Shown here: in pieces, positions 17,566-26,182 of the stretch
Position numbering within the stretch: position 1 is the stretch's first letter
Layout of the letters: every line of letters starts with the position of its first letter
NCBI RefSeq assembly: GCF_012396365.1
Contig: NZ_JAAXPG010000017.1
Location: 108,011-172,010, forward strand
Direction: 5' to 3'
Origin: Nocardiopsis alborubida
GTDB lineage: Bacteria; Actinomycetota; Actinomycetes; Streptosporangiales; Streptosporangiaceae
DNA length: 64,000 bases
Program-made: the position numbers and the translations under genes
Notes under the pieces: model-generated
Seen by the model: the letters and a program-made list of their open reading frames with translations, nothing else
What the model was told of the DNA's origin: nothing
Database searches by the model: none

Positions 17566-18402
17566 ATGCAGCCCCCGTACCAGCCCTCCGGCGCACCTGC
17601 GGAGAACGAGCCCCCGCGGCAGTACACCGGGAACGACGGCCGGTTCGTGCCCCCGGCCCCCTACGCACCGGTCGGCTGGCAGGACCAGGCCGCCCGGCCG
17701 GGCGGCCAGCCCGGGACGCACCCGGGGATGCGTCCGGAGGACCAACACGGTGGCCAGCCCGGGACGCGCCCGGGGTTCCAGCCCCCCGCGGTCCCCGCCT
17801 ACCCCGCTCCCTCCCAGGGCCTTCCCCACCAGTACCCCCACGTCCACGGACAGCAGGGGTACTACCCGCACCCGCAGAACTGGCTCCCGCCGGTGATCAC
17901 CGACCCGGGGCAGTGGAGCCCGCACGCCCCCGAGGTCGGCCGCGCCGAGATGAGTGTGCGTTTCGTGGCCCGGCTCCTCGACACGATCGCCTTCGGCTTC
18001 CTCTGGTTCGCCATGATGCTGCTGGGGACCTTCGTCAGCACGGCCATAGGCGGTGGTGACATGGACGGCGGCCCTGGTGAGACCGCCTTCATGGTGGTCT
18101 ACGTCTTCAACTTCTTCCTGTTGCCCATCGTGTTGGAGTGGCTCCAGGTCCGCCTGTGGGGCCGGTCGCTCGGCAAGATGCTCCTGGGCCTGTGGGTGGT
18201 GCGCTCCGACGGCAGTGGAAGGGTCAGGGCCGGTCGCGCGCTCGTGCGGGCACTGCTCTACGCCCCGGGACACACCAACCTGGTCAACTGGGCCCTGCCC
18301 TGGTCGATCACCAACGTCCTGTGGCCCCTGCGCGACACGAGGCTCCGCCAGTGCCTCCACGACAAGGCGGCGGGCACGGTGGTCGTCCAGGTCAGCCGCT
18401 AG
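17566..18402 (+). CDS. RDD-family membrane protein
   Basis: 278 residues. The first 125 are Pro/Gln/Gly/Tyr-rich and disordered. An RDD domain follows: FVARLLDTIAFGFLWF carries the Arg-Asp pair, then two or three membrane helices and GRSLGKMLLGLWVVR, the second family motif. It starts 48 nt after eccC with AGGAG before the ATG. RDD proteins are common in actinobacterial type VII loci; their function is unknown, and an accessory role in the membrane complex is inferred. Confidence 0.85.
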   Translation: MQPPYQPSGAPAENEPPRQYTGNDGRFVPPAPYAPVGWQDQAARPGGQPGTHPGMRPEDQHGGQPGTRPGFQPPAVPAYPAPSQGLPHQYPHVHGQQGYYPHPQNWLPPVITDPGQWSPHAPEVGRAEMSVRFVARLLDTIAFGFLWFAMMLLGTFVSTAIGGGDMDGGPGETAFMVVYVFNFFLLPIVLEWLQVRLWGRSLGKMLLGLWVVRSDGSGRVRAGRALVRALLYAPGHTNLVNWALPWSITNVLWPLRDTRLRQCLHDKAAGTVVVQVSR

Positions 18403-18505
18403 CGGCGGTACCGGCCGGACCCGCGTTCGTCCGCGTCACCGCGAGCGGGGCGAACCCACGACGAGTACAGCGACCGAACCCCGATCTCCGGAAGGAGCAA
18501 CCGGC

Positions 18506-18877
18506 ATGTCCGCGTGGAACATCCAGGTGTCCGAGGTCAGCGGTGTACTGGCCGCCGTCGGAGAGCACATCGGCGACGAGGAGGGCACGAGCGGACTGAC
18601 CGGTGACATGCGGCTGCTCGGTCTCCACCTCGAACAGGCCGCCGCCTCCTCCGACAGCGATCCCATCGGCATCGCGCTCGGCGCCTTCGCCGAGCACTGC
18701 TTCGGAACGCTCCAGGGCATGGCGGAGCTGAGCGCCAGCGCCGTCAACGGAGCCGGAAGCGCCACCCTGTACTACGTCGAGGGCGACACGGATATGGCCG
18801 CCGAGGCCCAGGACAACGCCGGAGCCGTGGAGGACCCCCCGCAGGCGACGGGCGGCGGCACGGTCTTCCACTACTGA
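18506..18877 (+). CDS. Small helical Esx-like protein with YxxxD signal (DUF6507-like), probable toxin partner
   Basis: 123 residues, ATG with GGAAGGAG 7 nt upstream. It starts MSAWNIQVSEVSGVL and is largely helical, with 30–40-residue amphipathic stretches. Residues 90–94 (YVEGD) match the YxxxD/E export signal of type VII substrates, placed after the second helix as in WXG100 proteins. It resembles DUF6507, but I am not certain of the family. Its place directly in front of a long WxG-toxin gene is that of the small partner proteins (Lap/WXG-like) that target LXG toxins in Firmicutes. That role is inferred here. Confidence 0.72.
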   Translation: MSAWNIQVSEVSGVLAAVGEHIGDEEGTSGLTGDMRLLGLHLEQAAASSDSDPIGIALGAFAEHCFGTLQGMAELSASAVNGAGSATLYYVEGDTDMAAEAQDNAGAVEDPPQATGGGTVFHY

Positions 18878-19172
18878 GGCCTCCTTCTGGCCACAACCGG
18901 CCAACGTGGCACAGCCCGTCGCGGACCCCGCTCCTCCCGTGGGCGTGTGCGTTCTTCCGGGTGAGGACCAGCGACAACGCCCTCCGGAGCCCGGTGGCCA
19001 CAGGGCTCCGGGGGTCCGGGCCGCGTGTGGACGGCCCGCCCGCACCCCGCTAGAACAAGAGGGACATTCCGGTCCAGTAGCGCGGAGATCACTCCGCGGT
19101 GTCCCCGACAGGGCCACCCGTCCGCCCAAGGACCCCTCCCCCCAGAGTCCCGGAACAAGCGGTGGTGGCACG

Positions 19173-22052
19173 TTGAGCGATGGTCTGATCGATCCGGACG
19201 CGATCCCCCTCCCCATCTCCCTGACGAACCTGGTCATGTTGGAGAGCGCGGCCGACTCCCTCAAGGAGGACGGCGAGTCCATCGCCGGGCGGGCCCACGA
19301 CATCAGGTCCTCCTGGTCCGGGCTCCAGGGCCTCTACCAGGCGCCCGAGGCCGAGACCCTCTTCGCCGTCCTGGACCCGGTCCCGGACGACGGCGAGAGC
19401 GTGGAGAGCGACCTGTCCGCGGTCTCCGGCGCCCTGAACTCCTTCGCCGAGCGCGCCCGTGAGCTGCGCAGCGAGATGGTCGCCCTCAAGACGCGGGCCC
19501 ACGTCTTCCTCGCCGGCATCGAGGGTGACGACGACTGGGACGAGGGCGGGCCGCTCGGCGGTGAGAACCCGAAGGTCGCCGAGCACAACGAACTGCTCAA
19601 CGAGGTCACCCGCATCCAGACCGACTACATGGAGGCGGAACGGGACTGCGCCAACGCCATCACCGCGCTCTTCGGCGGTCCCGTCTTCGTGCCCGTGAAC
19701 GCCGACGGCTCCGATCAGCCGAGCGGGAACGAGATCGGCTACGGCCTCTCCGAGCCCCCGGTGGACATGCCGGCCGACTGGGGCAGCCCGCAGGGCACCG
19801 ACCACCACTGGTACGTCGACGTGACGCACAGCTTCGGCGACTGGACCACCGGAGCCGCCGTCGACCTGGCCGGCGCGACCGGCCTGCATTACGAGGGCCA
19901 GTGGGGTGTGCCCGTCATCTTCGGGCCGCTGGCGGCCAATCCGTGGACCAATCCGCAGGGCACGGCCAACGCGCAGAACTACGGCCAGGACACGTTCATG
20001 GGCCTGATGTACCTGAGCGGGTTCTACACGGGTGAGGCGCCGCCCCGGATCGAGGCCGAGCGGGAGCTGTTCCGCGGGTCCTTCGCCTGGGAGCTCGACG
20101 GGTGGACCGTGCCCTCCTCCACCGGAGAGTGGTGGGACAACGCGGGACCCTACTGGACCGAGGTCGTCGAGGGCGTTCTGCGCTTGGACGAGTGGGAGGA
20201 GCGCCCCGGCTACGCGATCACCCAGATCGCCCTCGACGCGGGAGCGGGCGCAGGAGCGCTCAAGGCGCTCAGGGAACTGAACTCGATCGGCGGCGGAGGT
20301 CCCGACGCGGGCGGCGTCGACGCGAACCTGATGGACGGCACACCCGAGTTCGGCGGCCGCGCCCCGGAGGGCGCGCCCTCCCCCGAGGGCATCGGTGACA
20401 CGGCCCACCGGAGCGGGGAGTCCGATGCGCTGGGTTCCATGGACTCCACCCTGGACAGGCTCGCCGAGTATCAGAACGGCTCGCCCACCGGGCCTCCAGC
20501 GCACTCACCCGATCCGGCTGGGACTCCTGTGACACCGCGGGAGACTCCGGAGCCGTCGGTCACAGCCTCTCCGGAGAGCGACAGCGCGTCGGAGGCGGAC
20601 GGGACCGAGGCAGCCGAGCGCGACGGCGCTTCCCGGAGCGACGACACCCCTGCGCGGGAGGGCGCCGAAAGCGGGGCGCCCGAACCCACCACCAGGGAGG
20701 AGTACGAAGCGCTCGTCCGCGCCGAGATGGTCCGCGACGATCCCGAGCTCCGCGAGATCCTGGAGGACATCCGCCTGGACCTGCCCGAGCGGGCCGACGC
20801 CGTGGACCCCGACGCCCCCTGGACCACGAGCGCCGTCCGCGAGCCCGAGATGGCCATGGCCGGAACCGGAGGCGGTGGGAACGGTGGTGGCGGTGGCGGC
20901 CCTGTCGACGCCCCCACCAGCGGATCAGGGCACACGCACGTGGACACTCCCGGCACGGGTTCGCACAGTGACCCCACAGAACCCCCCGCTCATTTTGCTG
21001 GTGGCTTGGATCTTTCCGGCAGTGGACATGGTGACCCACCAGTTTCGCTTCCAGACGACTCCCATGCCCCAAGAGACAGCAGGAATGGCAGGAGTGCACC
21101 AGACACCGCACCCGAGTTCCAGCGAACCGAGAAAATCACCCCTAACCACGAACTATCACATAACGGAGAAAAGAGATTCGCAGGAGGCCTCGAAGACAGA
21201 CTCACACCAAACACGAAGTATGAAATCACCGAAGCAGGAAACAGGCCCGCCACAATAATATTCACCGATGAGAACGGAGAAATATGCTATGTCGTGACCA
21301 AGCCAGGGCCAGAAGGGGAAGGAAACCCGGAGTTGACAGACCCCCGCCCGAACGCAACATACAAGATAGACCAGTACACCTATAAAACAGATCACCTTGG
21401 GCGCACTATATCTGTTGAGGGCGAACTCACCAGAGGATACCAAGGAAGAAACAACGATCAGACACTCATCGGATACAACGGCCAAGACTACTACAGGCAG
21501 GCGAGCGAAGACCCCGAATCAGCCTTCGCAAATCACCCCGACCGAGAGGAAATACTTGAAAACTTCAACGGATTCAAGGACGTCCGGTACAACGGTGCCC
21601 ACATCATTGGAGGAGGTGAGTACGGAGGAGCCGGAGAGAGGATTAACGTAATCCCCGTCAAAGAGAATATCAACCAAGCCCGGAGCGCGACACCCACCAT
21701 CAAAGACAGCTTCCGCAGACTGGAGTTGGCCTGGAAGTACATGATCGACCGGGACTGGAATCGCCTCATGGGAATCGGTCGCTCAGCAGAAGGATGGGAA
21801 ACACAGGTACAGGATTGGAAGAGGAGGATAGAATCTTCTCCGGAAGATGCAAAAATCTACGTCAAGTTCGACATCAAGTACGATGATGACATGAGCCCCG
21901 TTGACTACAGAAGGGAAGACCACGGGGAAAAGAACCCCAAGCGCTACGACAGAACAATCAATCCGCCCCCCACTCGCGTCAATGTGTCTTGGTCACTCAA
22001 TGGAATAAGCCAAGAGAGCATTAGATACGTAAATACACCCGGGCACAGATAG
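19173..22052 (+). CDS. Type VII-exported polymorphic toxin with C-terminal Endonuclease_NS_2-like domain
   Basis: 959 residues from a TTG (weak GGTGG upstream). Residues 1–180 are helical with a WSG turn at 48–50 and YMEAE (152–156), a YxxxE-type signal. Residues 180–390 form a Trp/Tyr-rich middle region. A Pro/Ser/Glu linker and a Gly tract (about residue 570) follow. The last 220 residues are a separate domain with YTYKTDHLGRTISVEGEL and NGAHIIGGGEYGG (His810), then INVIPVKENINQ. This is the layout of non-specific DNA/RNA nuclease toxins of the Endonuclease_NS_2 type, with His as general base. From about 20,950 the DNA is clearly AT-richer with different codon use, which marks the toxin tip as recently exchanged. 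The immunity gene follows 15 nt later. Confidence 0.85.
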   Translation: MSDGLIDPDAIPLPISLTNLVMLESAADSLKEDGESIAGRAHDIRSSWSGLQGLYQAPEAETLFAVLDPVPDDGESVESDLSAVSGALNSFAERARELRSEMVALKTRAHVFLAGIEGDDDWDEGGPLGGENPKVAEHNELLNEVTRIQTDYMEAERDCANAITALFGGPVFVPVNADGSDQPSGNEIGYGLSEPPVDMPADWGSPQGTDHHWYVDVTHSFGDWTTGAAVDLAGATGLHYEGQWGVPVIFGPLAANPWTNPQGTANAQNYGQDTFMGLMYLSGFYTGEAPPRIEAERELFRGSFAWELDGWTVPSSTGEWWDNAGPYWTEVVEGVLRLDEWEERPGYAITQIALDAGAGAGALKALRELNSIGGGGPDAGGVDANLMDGTPEFGGRAPEGAPSPEGIGDTAHRSGESDALGSMDSTLDRLAEYQNGSPTGPPAHSPDPAGTPVTPRETPEPSVTASPESDSASEADGTEAAERDGASRSDDTPAREGAESGAPEPTTREEYEALVRAEMVRDDPELREILEDIRLDLPERADAVDPDAPWTTSAVREPEMAMAGTGGGGNGGGGGGPVDAPTSGSGHTHVDTPGTGSHSDPTEPPAHFAGGLDLSGSGHGDPPVSLPDDSHAPRDSRNGRSAPDTAPEFQRTEKITPNHELSHNGEKRFAGGLEDRLTPNTKYEITEAGNRPATIIFTDENGEICYVVTKPGPEGEGNPELTDPRPNATYKIDQYTYKTDHLGRTISVEGELTRGYQGRNNDQTLIGYNGQDYYRQASEDPESAFANHPDREEILENFNGFKDVRYNGAHIIGGGEYGGAGERINVIPVKENINQARSATPTIKDSFRRLELAWKYMIDRDWNRLMGIGRSAEGWETQVQDWKRRIESSPEDAKIYVKFDIKYDDDMSPVDYRREDHGEKNPKRYDRTINPPPTRVNVSWSLNGISQESIRYVNTPGHR

Positions 22053-22067
22053 ACAGGAATCCAAGCC

Positions 22068-22520
22068 ATGACCTTCCCCCCAAAAAAGGGAATAAGCATC
22101 ACCGAACAGCAGTCCATAGTTCAGAGAATGGGAGTGGAGATCGCCAGTTCCACCCCCGGAGATTGGGCTGAGATATCATATAGATATTCGTCATTGCACG
22201 ACACCGCCGCAAGCATTGCAAAAGTTACATACAAAAACGGAGAGACGGAGAGGAAAAACTCATCCACCGAAGCCATGGACCTCGCCGACCAACTCCGGTA
22301 CGGAATGTACCAAGACAGCAAAGGAGCCTGGTTCTCGCTGACATACAAGATTCTTCAATCTGGGCAGTACAACGTTCACTTCAACTACGATGAACGGCCA
22401 AGTTTCCTCTTTCCGCCAAGCCCCGAGGAATACGCCGCCGACTTGGAGGAATTTCCACGGGATCCTGAGCACATACCCGAGTGGCTGCGAGAGGAGCTCC
22501 GCAAGGCCGAACAGGACTGA
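22068..22520 (+). CDS. YezG-type (DUF600-like) immunity protein
   Basis: 150 residues, ATG 15 nt after the toxin stop. The pattern GAWFSLTYKI…YNVHFNYDERPSFLFPPSPEEYAADLEEFPRD and the ending HIPEWLREEL match the YezG/DUF600 immunity family. In Bacillus, members of that family neutralise LXG nuclease toxins such as YeeF. The gene is AT-rich like the toxin tip and unlike the genes on either side, so both were probably acquired as one cassette. It should act in the cytosol by binding the nuclease domain. Confidence 0.83.
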   Translation: MTFPPKKGISITEQQSIVQRMGVEIASSTPGDWAEISYRYSSLHDTAASIAKVTYKNGETERKNSSTEAMDLADQLRYGMYQDSKGAWFSLTYKILQSGQYNVHFNYDERPSFLFPPSPEEYAADLEEFPRDPEHIPEWLREELRKAEQD

Positions 22521-22660
22521 GGGCTTCGCCGTATGGGACACCTTTCCCACGGCGGACGCCTGAACGCACTGTGTCGCGAACTGATTTCAAGGAGCAGCAA
22601 AGGCTGAGGCAACCGCGGAAAGGCCTTGGGCTCCAACACCCGCCCTGCTACCTTCACGCG

Positions 22661-23251
22661 ATGACGCGATTCGTGGGACCCCTCATCGGCGCGGGTTTCG
22701 GCCTCGCCTTCGTCCTGGCCAACTCCGGGCCGCCGCTCGATCCCACCGTCGCCCTCGTGCTGCGGGTGTTCGCGGTCGCGGCGCTCGTCGGGGTGATCGC
22801 GCTGACGGCGGTCGCGGGCCGCCGGTCCGGCCCCGGCGCGGGACCCGGCCCCGAGGGGTCGGGGATGCGGTTCGACGCCTTCTACGGCGTGGTCGTGCTG
22901 CTGGAGGCGGTCCTGCTCTTCGGCGGCATTCAGGTGCTGCGCGCCCTGGACGCGCCCGTGCAGGCCAACGTCGCCTGGATCGCCCTCGCCGTCGGTCTGC
23001 ACTTCCTCCCGCTGGCCCGGCACTGGCGGACCCGCTCGCTCCTGGCCGTCGCCGTCTACATGTCGGTGCTCGGCGCCGCGGGACTGGCGATGGCCCTCAC
23101 CGGGCACCCCGACTGGGTGCCCCTCGTCAGCGGCGTGGTCACCGGGCTGGGCATGCTGACCGGGCTCCTGGTCGGCCTGCTGGTCCCCCTCGTGGCCGCG
23201 CGCGGGTCCGGCTCGGCCGCCACCGACACCGCGCCGACCCCCTCGCCGTAG
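22661..23251 (+). CDS. Small multi-pass membrane protein
   Basis: 196 residues with about six hydrophobic segments (near 5–20, 30–50, 70–90, 105–120, 125–145, 150–175). No domain is recognised. GC content returns to the chromosomal norm here, so this gene lies outside the toxin cassette. The start ATG at 22661 was chosen because the upstream in-frame part is AT-rich intergenic sequence; its ribosome site is weak. Confidence 0.7.
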   Translation: MTRFVGPLIGAGFGLAFVLANSGPPLDPTVALVLRVFAVAALVGVIALTAVAGRRSGPGAGPGPEGSGMRFDAFYGVVVLLEAVLLFGGIQVLRALDAPVQANVAWIALAVGLHFLPLARHWRTRSLLAVAVYMSVLGAAGLAMALTGHPDWVPLVSGVVTGLGMLTGLLVGLLVPLVAARGSGSAATDTAPTPSP

Positions 23252-23252
23252 C

Positions 23253-23273
23253 CGCGGGGCCGACGTCCCCGCG
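23253..23273. terminator. Bidirectional hairpin between convergent genes
   Basis: CGCGGGG and CCCCGCG arms (7 bp) around a 7-nt loop, between the convergent membrane-protein and GNAT genes. No U tract, as is usual in actinomycetes. Confidence 0.5.
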
Positions 23274-23280
23274 CCCGGCG

Positions 23281-23937
23281 CTAGGCCTCGGACCCGTCCA
23301 GCCCGAAGAACGGCAGACACGGCTCCAGGCCCGTCACGGTGACCGGGACCGTGCGACGCTCCGCCCAGTCCCGCCTGGTCAGCCGGTAGTGGTTCTTCAC
23401 CACCCGCTCACCCCTGACCTCGATCAGGTCGAACCCGTTCCCGCGGTACCCCAGGCGTTCGCAGACCCGCTCCGAGGCGGTGTTGCCCTCGAACACCGAC
23501 GACACCGCGGCCACGGCGCCCAGCCCCTCGAAGGCCAGGTGCAGCACAGCGGCGCGCATCTCGGTGCCGATCCCCCTGCCCTGGTGGGCCCTTCCGAGCC
23601 ACGATCCGGTGCCGACCTGCCGCGTGACCGCGAAGTCGCGCGCCCGCATGTCCTGGATGCCCACCACGGCGCCCTCGTGGACCACGACGAGGTTGAGCCC
23701 CCAGTCCCGCGGCTTCCACGAGGCGAGGACCCCGAGGTTGTGCTGTATCACCCCGAGGGCGAGCTCGTCCGGCGGCTGGTCGGTCCACGGTTCGACGAAG
23801 GGCATCGTGTCCGGGTCGTGGACGCCCCCGACCGCGACCTCGGCCAGCTGGCCGAGGTCGTCGAAGGACGGGATCCGCAGTTCGAGACGGGGTGTGGTCA
23901 GCCGCAGGCCCAGAGGCGGGAAGTGGTCGGTGATCAT
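23281..23937 (-). CDS. GNAT-family N-acetyltransferase (RimJ-like)
   Basis: 218 residues. It starts with LRLTTPRLELRIPSFDD, typical of RimJ/RimL-like acetyltransferases. The acetyl-CoA loop is seen as AHQGRGIGTEMRAAVLHLAF (about 116–135), and the late FEGNTASERVCERLGYRGNG segment is a standard GNAT C-terminal signature. Substrate unknown. ATG start; convergent with the preceding membrane protein. Confidence 0.88.
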   Translation of the reverse strand: MITDHFPPLGLRLTTPRLELRIPSFDDLGQLAEVAVGGVHDPDTMPFVEPWTDQPPDELALGVIQHNLGVLASWKPRDWGLNLVVVHEGAVVGIQDMRARDFAVTRQVGTGSWLGRAHQGRGIGTEMRAAVLHLAFEGLGAVAAVSSVFEGNTASERVCERLGYRGNGFDLIEVRGERVVKNHYRLTRRDWAERRTVPVTVTGLEPCLPFFGLDGSEA

Positions 23938-24006
23938 GCGCCGATTCTCCGGAGCCCGCCTGGCGGTGTCACCCGGTTTTCCGGCACGGCGCCGTCGGCC
24001 GCGTGC

Positions 24007-24600
24007 TCAGGAGCCGCCGCGCAGCTCCACCAGCAGCGCGGCCAGGGCCGCGGACGCGTCCCGCGGGGCCGCCTCGCGCACGCTCCAGCCGCGCAGCTCC
24101 GCCAGGCGCGCCGCATGGCGCAGGCCCGGGTCGGTGAGCAGGTATCCGCACGGGGCGTCCGGCCAGTCGGAGACCGTCGGCAGCGGTTCGGTCCGGTAGC
24201 CGGGGGGCTCTCCGGGAAGCGCCGCCGTGGCCGGGTCGGCGCCCTCGGGGCTCTGCGACCTCGCGACGTCCGCGCGGGTGGGGCTGCCCGGCTGGGGCAG
24301 GAACGCGTCCACCAGCACGTAGCCGAACACCGGCCGGTGCGCCGCCCGCTGGGCCGCGCCCACGGCGCCCAGCAGCGGCCCGGCACCGCCCTCGGCCACG
24401 AGCGCGGTCGGCGCGTCGGGCGCGACCAGGCGGTTGACCTCCAGGCTGGCGCGGGCGACGTAGCGGGCGGCGTGCGGCGGGTGCTCGTCGCCGCCCACCT
24501 CGGGCCGGACGGCGGTGAGGCCGTACTCGGCAAGCCGGTCGGCCAGGCCGGGCAGCCGCGTGGGTTCGCCGAGGGTCGGGGGGAGCAGGACGGCGATCAC
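24007..24600 (-). CDS. Conserved hypothetical, alpha/beta-hydrolase-like fold
   Basis: 197 residues. The GTG start overlaps the cutA stop (GTGA), so the two are translationally coupled. IAVLLPPTLGEPTRLPGLADRLAEYGL and ALVAEGGAGPLLGAVGAAQR look like the first strand/helix and the nucleophile-elbow region of an alpha/beta hydrolase. The elbow lacks the Ser, so activity is doubtful. Function not known. Confidence 0.6.
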   Translation of the reverse strand: MIAVLLPPTLGEPTRLPGLADRLAEYGLTAVRPEVGGDEHPPHAARYVARASLEVNRLVAPDAPTALVAEGGAGPLLGAVGAAQRAAHRPVFGYVLVDAFLPQPGSPTRADVARSQSPEGADPATAALPGEPPGYRTEPLPTVSDWPDAPCGYLLTDPGLRHAARLAELRGWSVREAAPRDASAALAALLVELRGGS

Positions 24601-24938
24601 GCGGAGGTGCCTCCCCGGGTCTCGTCGCGCACCCACGCCAGGTAGGCGGGGTCGCCGCCGGTGACGGGCACGGCGACGACCTCGGGAACGTTGTAGGGGT
24701 GGACGTCGCCGATGTGCGCGGTGAGCTCGTCCAGCCGGTCGGCGGCGGTCTTGAGCACCACCGTCCACTCCTCGTCGGCCTGGATCCGGCCCTCCCAGCG
24801 GTAGAAGCTGGTGATGGGCCCGCTCACCTGCGCGCAGGCCGCCAGCCGGTGCTCGACCACCGACCGCGCCAGCCGTTCCGCGCCGTCCCTGCTGTCGACG
24901 GTGGTCTCCACCCGGACCGTGTCCCCGGACTGCGGCAT
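24597..24938 (-). CDS. cutA: CutA-family divalent cation tolerance protein
   Basis: 113 residues; ATG at 24936–24938 with GGGAGGG upstream. It has VRVETTVDSRDGAERLARSVVEHRLAACAQV, then SFYRWEGRIQADEEWTVVLKT and HPYNVPEVVAVPV, the conserved CutA blocks. CutA forms a trimeric PII-like fold; its link to copper tolerance is historical and its exact role is unsettled. First gene of a two-gene operon, divergent from pyrE with about 70 bp between starts. Confidence 0.93.
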   Translation of the reverse strand: MPQSGDTVRVETTVDSRDGAERLARSVVEHRLAACAQVSGPITSFYRWEGRIQADEEWTVVLKTAADRLDELTAHIGDVHPYNVPEVVAVPVTGGDPAYLAWVRDETRGGTSA

Positions 24939-25006
24939 GGCCGTCCCTCCCACCGGGGGCGACGCGGTGCGCCCGCGTCCCGTCCGGTGTTCTAGGCTCA
25001 CTGATC

Positions 25007-25540
25007 ATGAGCGAACGTGATGAACTCCTGCGTCAGATCAACGATAAGGCGGTCGTGCGCGGCAAGGTGACCCTGTCCTCGGGCATGGAGGCCGACTACT
25101 ACGTCGACCTGCGCCGGGTCACCCTGGACGGGAAGGCCGCGCCGCTGGTCGGCTCGGTCATGTTGGACAACGTCGCGGACCTGGAGTTCGACGCGGTCGG
25201 CGGCCTGACGCTGGGCGCGGACCCGGTGGCCACCGCCATGCTGCACGCCGCGCACGCGCGCGGGCGCACGCTGGACGCCTTCGTGGTGCGCAAGGCGGGC
25301 AAGGCGCACGGCCTCCAGAAGCGGATCGAGGGGGCCGACGTGCGCGGGCGGCGCGTGCTCGCCCTGGAGGACACCTCCACCACGGGCGGCTCGGTGCTGA
25401 CGGCCGTGGAGGCGCTGCGCGAGGCGGGCGCCGAGGTGGTGGCGGTCGCGCTGATCCTGGACCGGGGCGCGCGCGAGCGGGTCACCGAGGAGGGTCTGGA
25501 GTACCGCGCGGTGTACGGGGTCTCCGACCTGGACGTCTAG
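25007..25540 (+). CDS. pyrE: Orotate phosphoribosyltransferase
   Basis: 177 residues. It converts orotate and PRPP to orotidine 5'-phosphate in pyrimidine synthesis. The PRPP loop is VLALEDTSTTGGS (117–129) with the acidic pair E121–D122. FVVRKAGKAHGLQKRIEG (92–109) is the flexible catalytic Lys/His loop. ATG start. It is a single gene here, not next to other pyr genes. Confidence 0.95.
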   Translation: MSERDELLRQINDKAVVRGKVTLSSGMEADYYVDLRRVTLDGKAAPLVGSVMLDNVADLEFDAVGGLTLGADPVATAMLHAAHARGRTLDAFVVRKAGKAHGLQKRIEGADVRGRRVLALEDTSTTGGSVLTAVEALREAGAEVVAVALILDRGARERVTEEGLEYRAVYGVSDLDV

Positions 25541-25591
25541 TGGACTGGCCGAAAATGTTGCCGGTGTGGCGCCGGAGGCTTTCCTCCCCGG

Positions 25592-25648
25592 TGATCTTGC
25601 TACTGGTGCCACTGTGGACCGTCGACAGTGCCGCTGGGAGCAAGATCA
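25592..25648. repeat. 57-nt inverted repeat downstream of pyrE
   Basis: TGATCTTGCT (25592–25601) pairs perfectly with AGCAAGATCA (25639–25648), and an inner CACTGT (25610–25615) pairs with ACAGTG (25625–25630). It lies between convergent genes. It could be a bidirectional terminator, but it is longer and less GC-rich than the other hairpins here, so a mobile-element relic is also possible. Confidence 0.55.
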
Positions 25649-25729
25649 TCCCCGGTATGCACGCCCCGGCGAACGTATTCGGTCACCGCACCGCCCGGCC
25701 CGCGGGCCTGTGCCCTCCCCCGGGCGGCC

Positions 25730-26182
25730 TCAGCCGTCCTGAGGGTCGATCGTGAAGCTGAAGCCGGGCTCGCGGTCGGAGATGTCGCGCTCGTCGCCGT
25801 CGACGAAGACCTCGACGGCGGCGGGGTCGCCGATGGTGACCTCCAGGCCCTCGGTGGCGGTCGCGTAGTTGACCGACTGGCCCTGGCTCATGTTCTGGTC
25901 CATCAGCACGTCGCCGCCGGGGATGCGGACGAAGACGTCGCTGGACTCGCCGACGACGCGGACGTACAGGACGCCCATGCTGCTCGGCTCCGTGCTGTCG
26001 CCGGCCGTCTCCGAGGCGTTGGCGCTCACGCTGGTACCGGGGAGCGAGCGGTACAGGAAGAAACCGCCCAGGGCCAGGAGCGACACCAGGAGCACGACGG
26101 CTCCGACGATGGCCATCACCTGGCCAACGCCACGAGGATCATTCCTATGCCTTCCCACGGCGTTGAATGTAGCGCGTATCAC
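25730..26182 (-). CDS. Single-pass membrane protein with DUF4115 (RodZ C-terminal-like) domain
   Basis: Up to 150 residues. One membrane helix (AIVGAVVLLVSLLALGGFFL) is followed by an extracytoplasmic beta-domain: VLYVRVVGESSDVFVRIPGG, LMDQNMSQGQSVNY, EVTIGDPAAVEVFVDG. These match the DUF4115 domain at the C-terminus of RodZ-like proteins. No N-terminal helix-turn-helix is present, so this is not full RodZ. The start is uncertain: GTG at 26180–26182 lacks a ribosome site, and ATG at 26114–26116 would leave 128 residues and still keep the helix. Confidence 0.7.
   Translation of the reverse strand: MIRATFNAVGRHRNDPRGVGQVMAIVGAVVLLVSLLALGGFFLYRSLPGTSVSANASETAGDSTEPSSMGVLYVRVVGESSDVFVRIPGGDVLMDQNMSQGQSVNYATATEGLEVTIGDPAAVEVFVDGDERDISDREPGFSFTIDPQDG

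Noticed and set aside
13330..18360. Very long open frame on the minus strand across eccC
   Set aside because: High GC leaves antisense frames open. The translation is His/Gln/Val/Gly-rich without any family pattern, while the plus strand encodes a complete EccC.
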